NCBI GenBank assembly: GCA_902793405.1
Contig: CADBDH010000041.1
Span: 1-35,756 of the forward strand
DNA from: an uncultured Bacteroidales bacterium
GTDB lineage: Bacteria; Bacteroidota; Bacteroidia; Bacteroidales; Muribaculaceae
Direction of reading: 5' to 3'
DNA: 35,756 nt
Under the pieces are notes generated by a model. That model worked only from the letters and a program-made list of their open reading frames with translations, searched no databases and had not been told where the DNA came from. Shown here one piece after another: positions 7,580-16,400 of the stretch (position 1 is the first letter of the stretch; each line of letters begins with the position of its first letter). The translations under genes and the position numbers were made by a program.

Positions 7580-10500
7580 ATGAAGAACAACATCTTCATC
7601 AACCGATACGTGATGGCGTGCGCGATAGCGATTGTCTTCACGCTGGTGGGCGTGATCTGCATGAGCACATTGCCCATCGAACAGTATCCCAACATTGCCC
7701 CGCCCACGGTGCGCGTCTCGACCTCTTATACAGGTGCCGACGCCAACACCATCATGAAGGCGGTGGTGCAGCCGCTCGAAGAGAACATCAACGGTGTGCC
7801 GGGCATGACCTATATCACCAGTTCGGCATCGGCATCGGGCGATGTCTCGATCCAGGTCTTTTTTGAGCAGGGTACCGACCCTGACCTGGCTGCTGTGAAC
7901 GTGCAGAACCGCGTCAGCCGCGCTACTGCCCTGCTGCCGTCCGAGGTGACGAAGGTGGGCGTGCAGGTGATGAAACAGCAGAGTAATATCCTGCACATCG
8001 GCGCCCTGAAAAGTGTGGACGGCAAGTACGATACCGACTTCATCGCCAACTATATCGATATCAACATCAAGCCCCGACTGATGCGCATCACCGGTGTGGG
8101 TGACGTGATAGCGCTGGGTAACACCTATGCCCTGCGCATCTGGCTCAAGCCCGATGTCATGGCACAGTACGGGCTGGAACCTAACGACGTGTTCGCCGCC
8201 ATCGGAGGCCAGAGTTTCGTCGCTGCCACAGGTTCGCTGGGCGAGCAGTCCGAGAATGCCTACCAGTACTCGATGGAGTACAAGGGTACACTCAAGACCG
8301 TCGAGGAGTTCAACGAGATTGTGTTGCGCACCACCGACGGCGGTCACCTGTTGCACCTGAGCGACGTGGCCGAGGTCGAGATTGGAGCCGTGAGCTATAA
8401 CTTCACGTCCAACATCGACGGCCAGCCGGGTACCATCTACATGGTGTTCCAGGCCCCGGGCGCCAACGCTACTGAGGTGAACGCCCGCATTGCCAAGCTC
8501 TATGAGGAACTGAAGCCGACGATGCCCGCCGGACTGGAGTTCGAGATTCTGGAGACCAGTGATGACTTCCTCTTTGCCGCCATCCACAATGTGGTGGAAA
8601 CCCTGGTCATCGCTATCATCCTGGTGATTCTTGTGGTCTATTTCTTCCTGCAGAATTTCAAGGCAACGGTAATCCCCTCGCTGTCGATCATCGTGTCGCT
8701 GCTGGGAACGTTTGCTATTGTGAAACTGGCAGGTTTCTCGTTGAATATCTTGACGCTATTCGCACTGGTGCTGGCCATCGGTACGGTGGTTGATGATGCC
8801 ATTGTCGTCGTCGAGGCGGTGATGGCCAAAATGGAGGGGGGCATCACCGATGCCCGCCGCGCCACCCGTGAGGCCATGAGCGACGTGTCGGTAGCGGTCA
8901 TCTCCTGTACGCTGGTATTCATGGCCGTGTTCATCCCTGTGGCCTTCATGCCTGGCACATCGGGCTCGTTCTTCACGCAGTTTGGTGTCACGCTGGCGTC
9001 GGCGGTGGGTCTGTCGTGTGTGTCGGCCCTGACGCTGTGTCCCGCCCTGTGTGCTATCATGTTGCGTTACTCCAAGGGAAACAAGGAGAAGAAGAACCTG
9101 GACTACTACATTACCAAGGCCTATACCGCCAGCTACAACGCTATCCTCAAGAAGTACAAGAAGAGCGTGGGCGGCTTCATCAAGCGCCCGAAATTGGCAT
9201 GGCTGCTGCTTGCCGTCACGGCCGTATTGCTCGTCTTCTTCATGCGCGGCCTGCCGTCAGGTCTGGTGCCGCAGGAGGACCAGGGTGTGTTCTTTGCCGA
9301 GGTGCGTGCCCCTGAAGGCAGTACCCTGCATGAGACACAGGAGATTGTCAAGAAAGTGGAGGAGAAGGTGAAGAAGATTCCCGAACTGGAAAACTATGCT
9401 GTGGTCAGTGGCTACGGTATTATGTCTGGACGCTCGAGCAGTTGCTACGCCACGCTCATCATCCGCCTGAAGAATTGGGACGACCGCCCCGGCATGAATC
9501 ACAATATCATGTTGGTGTATGGACGATTCGCCATGGATTGCAAGGAAATCAAGAACGCCTTAGTTATCCCCTTCCAGATGCCTCAGGTGCCGGGCTACGG
9601 TTCAAACAACAGCGTGAACCTGGTGCTGCAGGACATGCAGGACCGATCCATGTCGGATTTCAATGCCGATGCTAACAAGTTCCTGGCGAAACTCAACGAA
9701 CGGCCTGAAATTATGATGGCGATGTCCACCTACTCGGAACGTTTCCCGAAGTATCAGGTCAACATCGATGCGGCGCAGTGTGACCGTGCCGGTGTGACGC
9801 CTGCTGCAGTGCTCCGCACGTTGGGCGCTTATTGTGGCGGCTCCTATGTGGGCAACTTCAACCAGTACGGCAAGGTGTATCGCATCATGGCCAACGCCGC
9901 ACCCGAGTATCGCCTTGACCCCTCGTCGCTCAACAATATCTTCGTCCGCGTGCAAGGCGGCAAGATGGCTCCGATATCGGAGTTTGTCACCTTGAAAGAA
10001 ATCATCGGCTCGGCTTCGGTCGATCACTTCAACCTGTTCCAGAGCATCACTTGCGCTGTGATGTCGGCCAGCGGATTCTCGGAGGGTGATGCCCACAAGG
10101 CCATTGCCGAAGTATTCAAGCAGGAGATGCCCAACGGATACAGTTACGAATATGGTGGTATGTCACGCGAGGTGGAGGAGACTGCAGGGTCTAATGCCAC
10201 GGCCCTGATTTATGTCATCTGCGTCATCCTCATCTACCTCATCCTGGCTTCATTGTACAACTCGTGGTTCACGCCACTGGCCGTGCTGTTAAGCGTGCCT
10301 TTCGGCTTGATGGGCTCGTTTGGCGCCATCTGGCTCGTCTCGCTGCTCCACCTGCCGGGCATGGAGAACAACATCTACCTGCAGACGGGTGTCATCATGC
10401 TGATCGGTCTGTTGGCCAAGACGGCCATCCTGATTACCGAGTTTGCCTCGGAGCGCCGTGCCCAGGGCATGAGCATCCGCGATGCGGCATTTGCCGCTTG

Positions 10501-10768
10501 CGAGGAGCGTCTGCGTCCCATTCTGATGACCGTTGTCACGATGATTGCGGGTATGATACCGCTCATCATCGCCGGTGGTGCCGGAGCCAACGGTAACCGT
10601 GTGCTCGCCCTTGGCGTCACAGCCGGTATGGCCGTCGGCACAATCGCTCTGCTCTATGTGGTACCCGTGTTCTTCATGTTCTTCCAGCGGTTGCATGAAA
10701 AGTTCCAGGGCGGGGCTACAGATCAAGCTATCGAACCAGTAACTAACGACGTGGTGATTGAAAAGTGA
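7580..10768 (+). CDS. RND multidrug efflux transporter, HAE1 family (AcrB/MexB type)
   Basis: At 1062 residues this is full length for the family. The N-terminus (MKNNIFINRYVMACAIAIVFTLVGV...LPIEQYPNIAPPTV) is typical of HAE1 pumps. The paired proton-relay aspartates of TM4 are at 405-406 (GTVVDDAIVVVEA), and the TM10 lysine is in LIGLLAKTAILITEFASERR. The large periplasmic loops give the porter and docking domains. It acts as a proton-driven trimer exporting hydrophobic or amphiphilic compounds with the adaptor upstream and channel downstream. It starts three bases after the adaptor's stop. Confidence 0.95.
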   Translation: MKNNIFINRYVMACAIAIVFTLVGVICMSTLPIEQYPNIAPPTVRVSTSYTGADANTIMKAVVQPLEENINGVPGMTYITSSASASGDVSIQVFFEQGTDPDLAAVNVQNRVSRATALLPSEVTKVGVQVMKQQSNILHIGALKSVDGKYDTDFIANYIDINIKPRLMRITGVGDVIALGNTYALRIWLKPDVMAQYGLEPNDVFAAIGGQSFVAATGSLGEQSENAYQYSMEYKGTLKTVEEFNEIVLRTTDGGHLLHLSDVAEVEIGAVSYNFTSNIDGQPGTIYMVFQAPGANATEVNARIAKLYEELKPTMPAGLEFEILETSDDFLFAAIHNVVETLVIAIILVILVVYFFLQNFKATVIPSLSIIVSLLGTFAIVKLAGFSLNILTLFALVLAIGTVVDDAIVVVEAVMAKMEGGITDARRATREAMSDVSVAVISCTLVFMAVFIPVAFMPGTSGSFFTQFGVTLASAVGLSCVSALTLCPALCAIMLRYSKGNKEKKNLDYYITKAYTASYNAILKKYKKSVGGFIKRPKLAWLLLAVTAVLLVFFMRGLPSGLVPQEDQGVFFAEVRAPEGSTLHETQEIVKKVEEKVKKIPELENYAVVSGYGIMSGRSSSCYATLIIRLKNWDDRPGMNHNIMLVYGRFAMDCKEIKNALVIPFQMPQVPGYGSNNSVNLVLQDMQDRSMSDFNADANKFLAKLNERPEIMMAMSTYSERFPKYQVNIDAAQCDRAGVTPAAVLRTLGAYCGGSYVGNFNQYGKVYRIMANAAPEYRLDPSSLNNIFVRVQGGKMAPISEFVTLKEIIGSASVDHFNLFQSITCAVMSASGFSEGDAHKAIAEVFKQEMPNGYSYEYGGMSREVEETAGSNATALIYVICVILIYLILASLYNSWFTPLAVLLSVPFGLMGSFGAIWLVSLLHLPGMENNIYLQTGVIMLIGLLAKTAILITEFASERRAQGMSIRDAAFAACEERLRPILMTVVTMIAGMIPLIIAGGAGANGNRVLALGVTAGMAVGTIALLYVVPVFFMFFQRLHEKFQGGATDQAIEPVTNDVVIEK

Positions 10769-10776
10769 AAAAGCGT

Positions 10777-12162
10777 ATGAAGAAATCCATCAAAATCATA
10801 GTCTTGTGTGTGGCGGCCCTATCTCTCGGTAGCTGTAACGCCATCAAGAGTTTACACAGCGAGTATCAGTCCCAAGTGACGATTCCCGCCGACGTGTTTG
10901 GCGAAAATGTCAGCGTGACTGGCGACAGCACCTCGATTGCCGAATTGTCATGGCGTGAGTTTTTCACCGACCCGTTGCTGCAAAAACTCATCGAAACGGC
11001 CCTCGAGCGCAACACCGACCTCAACTCGGCCCGTATCGCCATCCAGCAGTCCGAGGCGTCGCTGGCGGCCGCCAAGCAGGCCTTTTTCCCGTCGGTAAAT
11101 TTCTCGCCTTCGGCATCCATTTCCTCGTTTGGCGGCAGTTCCCCTTCCAAGACCTATAACCTGCCGTTGCAGGTCAACTGGGATATTGACGCTTTTGGTA
11201 CCATCAAGAGCAAAAAGCGCAAGGCTGAGATCGCTGTCATACAGGCCCAAACCCGTGAGCAGGCCATCCATGCCAACCTCGTCTCGGCAGTGGCACAGCA
11301 GTACAGCACCCTGCTCCTACTCGACCAGCAGTTGGAAATCCTCTTGGCTACCGATAGCCTGTGGAATATCTCGCTGGAAACCCAGAAGATCCTGTGGGAA
11401 AACGGCAAGTCCTATTCCACGGCCGTCAACCAGATGGAGTCATCCTACCTGGGCGTGAAAACATCGATCGTTGACACGCGCAACAACATCCGCCAGATGG
11501 AAACTGACATCTGCCGCCTGTTGGCGATACCGCCGCAGCACATTGAGCGCAGCCATTTGGGTAGCTACACCTTGCCTCGACGTTTTGAGTCGGGCGTGTC
11601 GGCAATGCTGTTGCAGAACCGCCCCGACATCAAGTTGGCCGACCTTGCCATGGCCGAGGCCTTCTACAACACCCAGGCGGCCCGTGCAGCCTTCTATCCA
11701 TCACTCAGCCTTCAGGGATTGGCAGGATGGACCAATAGTGCCGGCGCCGGTGTCGTCAATCCTGGCAAGATTTTGCTCAATGCCGTTGCATCGCTGGCTC
11801 AGCCCATCTATGCCCAAGGCAAATTGAAAGCTAACCTGAAAATCAACCAGCTGGCACAGGAAGACCTGATGAACCGCTATGTGCAGACCGTTATCGAGGC
11901 CGGCTGCGAGGTGAATGATGCGCTGGCCGATTGCCAGGCTGCGGTGGAGAAGCATGGCTATTTTCATCGCCAAGTGGCTGTCTTGAAGGAAGCCTACAAG
12001 GGAACCCATGAACTCATGGACAACGGCAAGGCCAGCTACCTTGAGGTGCTCACGGCTCAGGAAACCCTGCTGAATGCCCAGCTCAACGAGGCCACTAACA
12101 TGTACAATGGCGCCATGGGCATCATCGCCCTGTACATTGCCCTTGGCGGTGCCACACGATAG
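10777..12162 (+). CDS. TolC/OprM-like outer-membrane efflux lipoprotein
   Basis: About 461 residues with a lipoprotein signal (KSIKIIVLCVAALSLGSC) and two repeated outer-membrane-efflux halves. The first is recognisable by DPLLQKLIETALERNTDLNSARIAIQQSEASLAAAKQAFFPSV and the second by NRPDIKLADLAMAEAFYNTQAARAAFYPSLSL, the NodT/OprM pattern. It completes the tripartite pump. A GTG at 10765 overlaps the pump's stop and could extend the protein by four residues, but the ATG at 10777 gives the cleaner signal peptide. Confidence 0.9.
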   Translation: MKKSIKIIVLCVAALSLGSCNAIKSLHSEYQSQVTIPADVFGENVSVTGDSTSIAELSWREFFTDPLLQKLIETALERNTDLNSARIAIQQSEASLAAAKQAFFPSVNFSPSASISSFGGSSPSKTYNLPLQVNWDIDAFGTIKSKKRKAEIAVIQAQTREQAIHANLVSAVAQQYSTLLLLDQQLEILLATDSLWNISLETQKILWENGKSYSTAVNQMESSYLGVKTSIVDTRNNIRQMETDICRLLAIPPQHIERSHLGSYTLPRRFESGVSAMLLQNRPDIKLADLAMAEAFYNTQAARAAFYPSLSLQGLAGWTNSAGAGVVNPGKILLNAVASLAQPIYAQGKLKANLKINQLAQEDLMNRYVQTVIEAGCEVNDALADCQAAVEKHGYFHRQVAVLKEAYKGTHELMDNGKASYLEVLTAQETLLNAQLNEATNMYNGAMGIIALYIALGGATR

Positions 12163-12189
12163 TTAGAAGTTAGGAGTTAGGAGTTAGGA
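12162..12189 (+). repeat. Four tandem 7-mers (GTTAGAA, then three GTTAGGA)
   Basis: A short head-to-tail repeat begins at the stop codon of the efflux channel gene. Related GTTAG/TTAGT-rich repeats occur at 15131-15164 and 16331-16363. No function is evident. Confidence 0.8.
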
Positions 12190-12233
12190 GTGGCTTTTGA
12201 GGATTAGGACTAAAAGACAAAAAAGACGATAAA

Positions 12234-13268
12234 ATGAGACACTTTGTATATGCCATATTGGCCATTTGTGCCGTGACGTTGCTCTCGTCATGTGATCACG
12301 AGGAGCCTGTCAACCCCATCAAGCCCCTGGGGGAACGCACAGTACTGTTGGTGACCTCCAGCGGCGAGATTTATGACCAGAACGGCGACTTGGTCACGCA
12401 ATTGCCCAACTGTACCTTTGCCTCAGAAATCATTTCCGACGGTGATGATTACTTTGTTGGCGGAGTGCAGTCCAAGGGACGCGTGGGTTACTGGAAAAAC
12501 GGCAAGTGGAACACCCTGCACGTCGATTTTATCGATGACGTGGACCATTGGACCTATGGCATCGGCAAGTGGGACTATTACATCTACCTGCTGGACATCC
12601 CCAATGTGTTGAAGAACAGTGGCATCTTCCCCCTTGATGACTACCAGCACTTCATTCCTGCCAATCATGCACTTCGTGTGACCGAAGGCATGTGTTATGT
12701 CATCGGTTATGAAGAGACGAACGCAGAGGCACGGTATGTTCCTGTGCTGTACAGCAATCGCAGCAAGGATACTTACAAGAAGGAATACCTGCCCATGCCT
12801 GCAGGGGCCATGACGGGCGAGTGTAAAGCCATCTATGCCTATGACCGCGACCACACCGTTATCGGCGGCATCATCGACCGCAAGCCTGCAGTATGGGTCG
12901 ATAAGCAGTACCGTATTTATGACATTAGCTGTCCTGAACTGTTGGAAGAAGGCACTTACCCAATTGGACGCATCGAAGCCATCACGATGTGTAACGGCCA
13001 CATCTATGCTGCCGGCTTTGAATACAACGAGAAGCAAGAACTCACCGCTACGGTATGGACCGACGGCATTCCCTCCCATTATCAGGCACACGAGAGTGAT
13101 GAGAACTCCTCACAAGCCATAGAAATCTACAGCTATGGCGGTGACGTGTATCTGCTTACCCGAGAGTATGACACTGAAAGCAGGAACCTGATGACTTATC
13201 TGTGGCTCAACGGCCACATCATCAGGTCTTATACTGATATCGAAGTATCAGGATTAACAGTATTGTAA
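12234..13268 (+). CDS. Propeller-like lipoprotein of unknown function
   Basis: The 344-residue product has a clear lipoprotein signal ending at Cys20 (TLLSSC). The mature protein contains repeated short strands with glycine-aromatic patterns: YFVGGVQSKGRVGYWKNGKW, TVIGGIIDRKPAVWVDKQY, IYAAGFEYNEKQELTATVWTDG and VYLLTREYDTESRNLMTYLWLNG. The spacing suggests blades of a beta-propeller. It would be attached to the cell envelope. No enzyme motif is seen. It lies 25 bases before pldA on the same strand, so the two may be an operon. Confidence 0.6.
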   Translation: MRHFVYAILAICAVTLLSSCDHEEPVNPIKPLGERTVLLVTSSGEIYDQNGDLVTQLPNCTFASEIISDGDDYFVGGVQSKGRVGYWKNGKWNTLHVDFIDDVDHWTYGIGKWDYYIYLLDIPNVLKNSGIFPLDDYQHFIPANHALRVTEGMCYVIGYEETNAEARYVPVLYSNRSKDTYKKEYLPMPAGAMTGECKAIYAYDRDHTVIGGIIDRKPAVWVDKQYRIYDISCPELLEEGTYPIGRIEAITMCNGHIYAAGFEYNEKQELTATVWTDGIPSHYQAHESDENSSQAIEIYSYGGDVYLLTREYDTESRNLMTYLWLNGHIIRSYTDIEVSGLTVL

Positions 13269-13293
13269 TAATAACATCTTAATCATATTGACA

Positions 13294-14142
13294 ATGAAAT
13301 TCAGGAGAACCATATTCCTTGCTGTGTTGTTAATGGTCGGCCTACCGTTAATGGGCCAGATTGTTACATCAAAAAAAGGCGTGGAGCACAAAATCGATGT
13401 GGACAGCGTTATTAACGACTTTGACAGTCGGCCGGCCTTTGGCATCTATAAGGACACCTACTTCGTGGGTGGTACGGCATTGAACACCAAGCCCACCGAG
13501 TTCAACAGCGACGTGAAGTTCCAAATCAGTTTCCGCCACAGGCTCACCAAGTCCATCCTGCCCTTGCACAGCCACCTGTTCTTGCAATACTCACAGAAGG
13601 CAATTTGGAACGTGTTTGAGGAGTCGTTGCCTTTCCACGACCTGAACTTCAATCCCGGCATCGGTATTCAGAATCTGGTTGTGTATAATGGTAAACTTGT
13701 GGGTAATGGCACAATCATGCTCGAACATGAGTCCAACGGGCGTGACGGCGAGGCCTCGCGCAGTTGGAATAAGGTTTCGATCAGTTATGCTGCAATTATT
13801 GACCCTCGGCTGGAGGTGTATGCCAAGACATGGATTCCCATCATCGACGGTCAGCAGAACAAAGACATCCTCAAGTACTGCGGTATCTTCCAGGCTGGTA
13901 CACAGTTTATCTCGGCCGACAGGCGTTGGGTGGCCGATATCACCTTTGTGAAACGCCAGGGATGGAACCTCAACTTCAATACAATCCTTAATGTTGGATT
14001 CCGCTTCAGCAAGAGGGATAACCAGTACCTGATGCTGCACTTCTATGACGGCTACGGCGAGAACCTGCTCGACTACAACAAGTACCACTGCCGCCTGCGC
14101 ATCGGCCTCTTAATCCGCCCGAATTTCTTCAGCGACTTCTAA
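13294..14142 (+). CDS. pldA: Outer-membrane phospholipase A1
   Basis: The signal peptide is MKFRRTIFLAVLLMVGLPLMG. The catalytic segment EHESNGRDGEASRSWNKV contains His145, Ser147 and Asn159, with the same 14-residue His-to-Asn spacing as the E. coli OMPLA triad (His142, Ser144, Asn156). Surrounding strands (KVSISYAAI, LEVYAKTWIPI, RLRIGLLIRPNFF) fit a 12-strand barrel. OMPLA hydrolyses phospholipids that have reached the outer leaflet of the outer membrane and needs calcium and dimerisation. An in-frame TTG at 13288 is a less likely start. The gene is followed by a bidirectional terminator. Confidence 0.85.
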   Translation: MKFRRTIFLAVLLMVGLPLMGQIVTSKKGVEHKIDVDSVINDFDSRPAFGIYKDTYFVGGTALNTKPTEFNSDVKFQISFRHRLTKSILPLHSHLFLQYSQKAIWNVFEESLPFHDLNFNPGIGIQNLVVYNGKLVGNGTIMLEHESNGRDGEASRSWNKVSISYAAIIDPRLEVYAKTWIPIIDGQQNKDILKYCGIFQAGTQFISADRRWVADITFVKRQGWNLNFNTILNVGFRFSKRDNQYLMLHFYDGYGENLLDYNKYHCRLRIGLLIRPNFFSDF

Positions 14143-14183
14143 CACCCTCAAAGAATTAAGGGGAAATCTATATTATAAAAAAT

Positions 14184-14215
14184 GGGCCTGGCTGGGGGTG
14201 ATTCCAGTCGGGCCC
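14184..14215. terminator. Bidirectional terminator between pldA and the fructan operon
   Basis: GGGCCTGGCTGG (14184-14195) pairs, with one G-U, with the CCAG...GGGCCC arm ending at 14215. On the minus strand it is followed by a T-rich tract (the A-run at 14177-14182 on plus), and on the plus strand by GTTTGTTGTT. It separates convergent genes. Confidence 0.65.
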
Positions 14216-14240
14216 GTTTGTTGTTGAGCAGGTAGTCGGT

Positions 14241-15131
14241 TTACTTGGCGGCGGCGAGGAGTTCGGGGGTCAAAGTGGGCATGGCGCCGTTCTGGGTGCA
14301 GACGTAGGCGCTCACCTCTACTGCAAGTTTGTGGGCCTCATGAATGGGTTTGCCTGCCAGGATGGCGGCACAGAAGGAGCCTGTGAACGAGTCACCGGCG
14401 CCAACGGTATCAGCCACCTCAACCTTGGGAGTTGCCTGGAAGGACATCTCGCCGGGCTTGAACACATAGGAACCGTTGGTGCCACAGGTGAGTACCAACA
14501 TGTCGAGATTGTACTTGCCCAGTATGAGCCAGCACTTGTTCTCCATGTCAAGACCAGGATAACCAAACATGCGACCAATGATTACCAACTCCTCATCGTT
14601 GATTTTAAGGACATTGCAACGGCGCAATGACTCTTGAATGATTTCCTTGTTGTAGAACTGCTGACGGAGGTTGATGTCAAAGATCTTCATGCAGTCGTCA
14701 GGAGTAGCATCCAAGAAACGGTGGATGTTCTTGCGCGACACGACATTGCGCTGAGCCAGTGAGCCGTAGCACACGGCGCGGCAGTTCTGTGCAATCTCCT
14801 CAATCTCGGGCGTGAAGGGGATATTGTCCCATGCCACATTTTCCTTGATGTCATAGGTGGGAATACCCTGCTCATCAAGGGTCACCTGCACGGTGCCGGT
14901 GGGATAGGGCACGCGAGGCATGAGGTACTTGAGGCCATGTTCCTCGAGGGCCTCGATGGTCTCCTCGGCGAGTTTGTCCTCGCCCAGTGCACTGATGGCG
15001 ATAGCGTTGTCACTGCCCAGGAACTGCCCGGCATGATAGGCGAAGTTGGCGGGGGCACCACCCAGTTTCTTACCTTCGGGGAGGACATCCCACAGGGCCT
15101 CGCCCAGGCCCACTACATAACGTTTATCCAT
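14241..15131 (-). CDS. Fructokinase (PfkB/ribokinase-type sugar kinase)
   Basis: The 296-residue protein opens with YVVGLGEALWDVLPEGKKLGGAPANFAYHA, the substrate-binding signature of PfkB-family fructokinases. It carries the C-terminal signature DTVGAGDSFTGSF with catalytic Asp247. It should phosphorylate imported fructose with ATP to fructose-6-phosphate in the cytoplasm. It is the last gene of the minus-strand fructan operon, 22 bases after the symporter, and is followed by the 14184 terminator. Substrate assignment as fructose rests on the two GH32 genes of the operon. Confidence 0.88.
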   Translation of the reverse strand: MDKRYVVGLGEALWDVLPEGKKLGGAPANFAYHAGQFLGSDNAIAISALGEDKLAEETIEALEEHGLKYLMPRVPYPTGTVQVTLDEQGIPTYDIKENVAWDNIPFTPEIEEIAQNCRAVCYGSLAQRNVVSRKNIHRFLDATPDDCMKIFDINLRQQFYNKEIIQESLRRCNVLKINDEELVIIGRMFGYPGLDMENKCWLILGKYNLDMLVLTCGTNGSYVFKPGEMSFQATPKVEVADTVGAGDSFTGSFCAAILAGKPIHEAHKLAVEVSAYVCTQNGAMPTLTPELLAAAK

Positions 15132-15164
15132 TTTAGTCCTTAGTTTTTAGTCCTTAGTTTTTAG
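15131..15164. repeat. Two tandem 14-mers TTTTAGTCCTTAGT plus a partial third
   Basis: The copies are at 15131-15144 and 15145-15158, then TTTTAG. The repeat overlaps the last codons and stop (15154-15156) of the symporter gene. Similar TTAG-rich repeats flank other genes nearby. Confidence 0.8.
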
Positions 15165-16323
15165 TTGCGGGATTGAGTTGCTTGATGTAGGTGAACAGGT
15201 AGATGACACCGATGGCCATCACTGCTACAGCACCTGCCTGGCCCACAGCGTCGCTGGCGAAGCCCATGAGCAGCGGGAAAATGGTACCGCCGAACAGACC
15301 CATGATCATCAGGCCGGACACCTCGTTCTGCTTCTTGGGCATCGACTCGAGAGCCGTGGCAAAGCACATGGAGAATACGTTGGAGTTACCGTAACCAACC
15401 AATGCGATAGCGGTGTACAGGATCCACTTCTCGTGGCCGAAGAACAGGCCGCACATCGACAGGGCCATCATGATGACGCTGATGATGAAGAACGTTCTCA
15501 TCTTGAGCACGCGCAGGAAGAACGAACCGGTCAAGCAGCCGATGGTACGGAAGATGAAGTACAGCGAGGTGGCAAATGCGGCCTCGTTCAAGGACATGCC
15601 CAGACGCTCCATGAGAATCTTGGGGGCCGTGGTGTTAGTACCCACGTCGATACCCACATGGCACATAATGCCCAGGAATGAAAGCAGCACGATGGGCTCA
15701 CCGAGGAGCTTGAAGCACTCCACAAAGGTCGAAGGCTTGCCCTCGATTTTCTCTTCGTGGATGGGGGTTACTCCTAACAAGACAGCCGAGAACGTGCCTA
15801 CTACAAAGTAGATGGCGAACAGCACGCGCCAGTCGAGTCCCAGGCTGGGAATCACCGCCGTGGCACCCCACATGGCCAAATAAGGCGCGAGGAACGAGGC
15901 GATGGCCTTGATGAACTGGCCGAAGGTGAGCGTCGATGCCAGGTTGCCGCCACCCATCACGGTCGATACCAGCGGGTTAAGCGAGGTCTGCATCAGCGCA
16001 TTACCGATACCCAACAGCGAGAAGGCGATGAGCATCACAGCAAAACTGTTGCCGAACAAGGGAATCATCAGCGAAAGAATCGTCACTGCCAACGACAGGA
16101 GCACCGTCTTCTTACGGCCGATCTTGTTCATCAGCATGCCCGTGGGAACGCTGAAGATGAGGAACCAGAAGAACACCAGCGAGGGGAAGATGTTGGCCAC
16201 CGAGTCGGTGAGCTGGAGGTCTTCTTTCACATAGTTGGAGGCGATACCCACGAGGTCAACGAAGCCCATGCAGAAGAAGCACAGCATGACCGAGATGATC
16301 GCGATTTTATTCGTCTTTGCCAT
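15154..16323 (-). CDS. MFS sugar:H+ symporter (FucP/GlcP-like), likely fructose importer
   Basis: The 389-residue protein has about 12 hydrophobic helices. The loop between helices 2 and 3 carries the MFS signature (GMLMNKIGRKKTVLLS). The N-terminus (IAIISVMLCFFCMGFVDLVGIASNYVKEDLQ) is typical of the fucose/glucose-proton symporter branch found in Bacteroides sugar loci. In the levan locus of B. thetaiotaomicron an MFS transporter of this kind sits between GH32 and fructokinase genes, as here. It would bring free fructose from periplasm to cytoplasm. Confidence 0.85.
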   Translation of the reverse strand: MAKTNKIAIISVMLCFFCMGFVDLVGIASNYVKEDLQLTDSVANIFPSLVFFWFLIFSVPTGMLMNKIGRKKTVLLSLAVTILSLMIPLFGNSFAVMLIAFSLLGIGNALMQTSLNPLVSTVMGGGNLASTLTFGQFIKAIASFLAPYLAMWGATAVIPSLGLDWRVLFAIYFVVGTFSAVLLGVTPIHEEKIEGKPSTFVECFKLLGEPIVLLSFLGIMCHVGIDVGTNTTAPKILMERLGMSLNEAAFATSLYFIFRTIGCLTGSFFLRVLKMRTFFIISVIMMALSMCGLFFGHEKWILYTAIALVGYGNSNVFSMCFATALESMPKKQNEVSGLMIMGLFGGTIFPLLMGFASDAVGQAGAVAVMAIGVIYLFTYIKQLNPATKN

Positions 16324-16330
16324 TATTATA

Positions 16331-16363
16331 TCTAGTTTTAAGTTGTTAGTTGTTAGTTTTTAG
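16331..16363. repeat. Short GTTGTTA-type tandem repeat
   Basis: Overlapping copies of AGTTGTTAGTTGTTAGTTTTTAG lie just before the symporter start codon (minus strand), in the gap to the GH32 gene. Same flavour as the repeats at 12162 and 15131. Confidence 0.6.
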
Positions 16364-16400
16364 TAAGGTTACCATTGCCTTAAAAGCTAACAGCTATAGG

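Noticed and set aside
7292-8587. 431-codon open frame on minus, opposite the RND pump
   Set aside because: Overlaps two well-supported efflux genes; composition is typical of a reverse-strand shadow.
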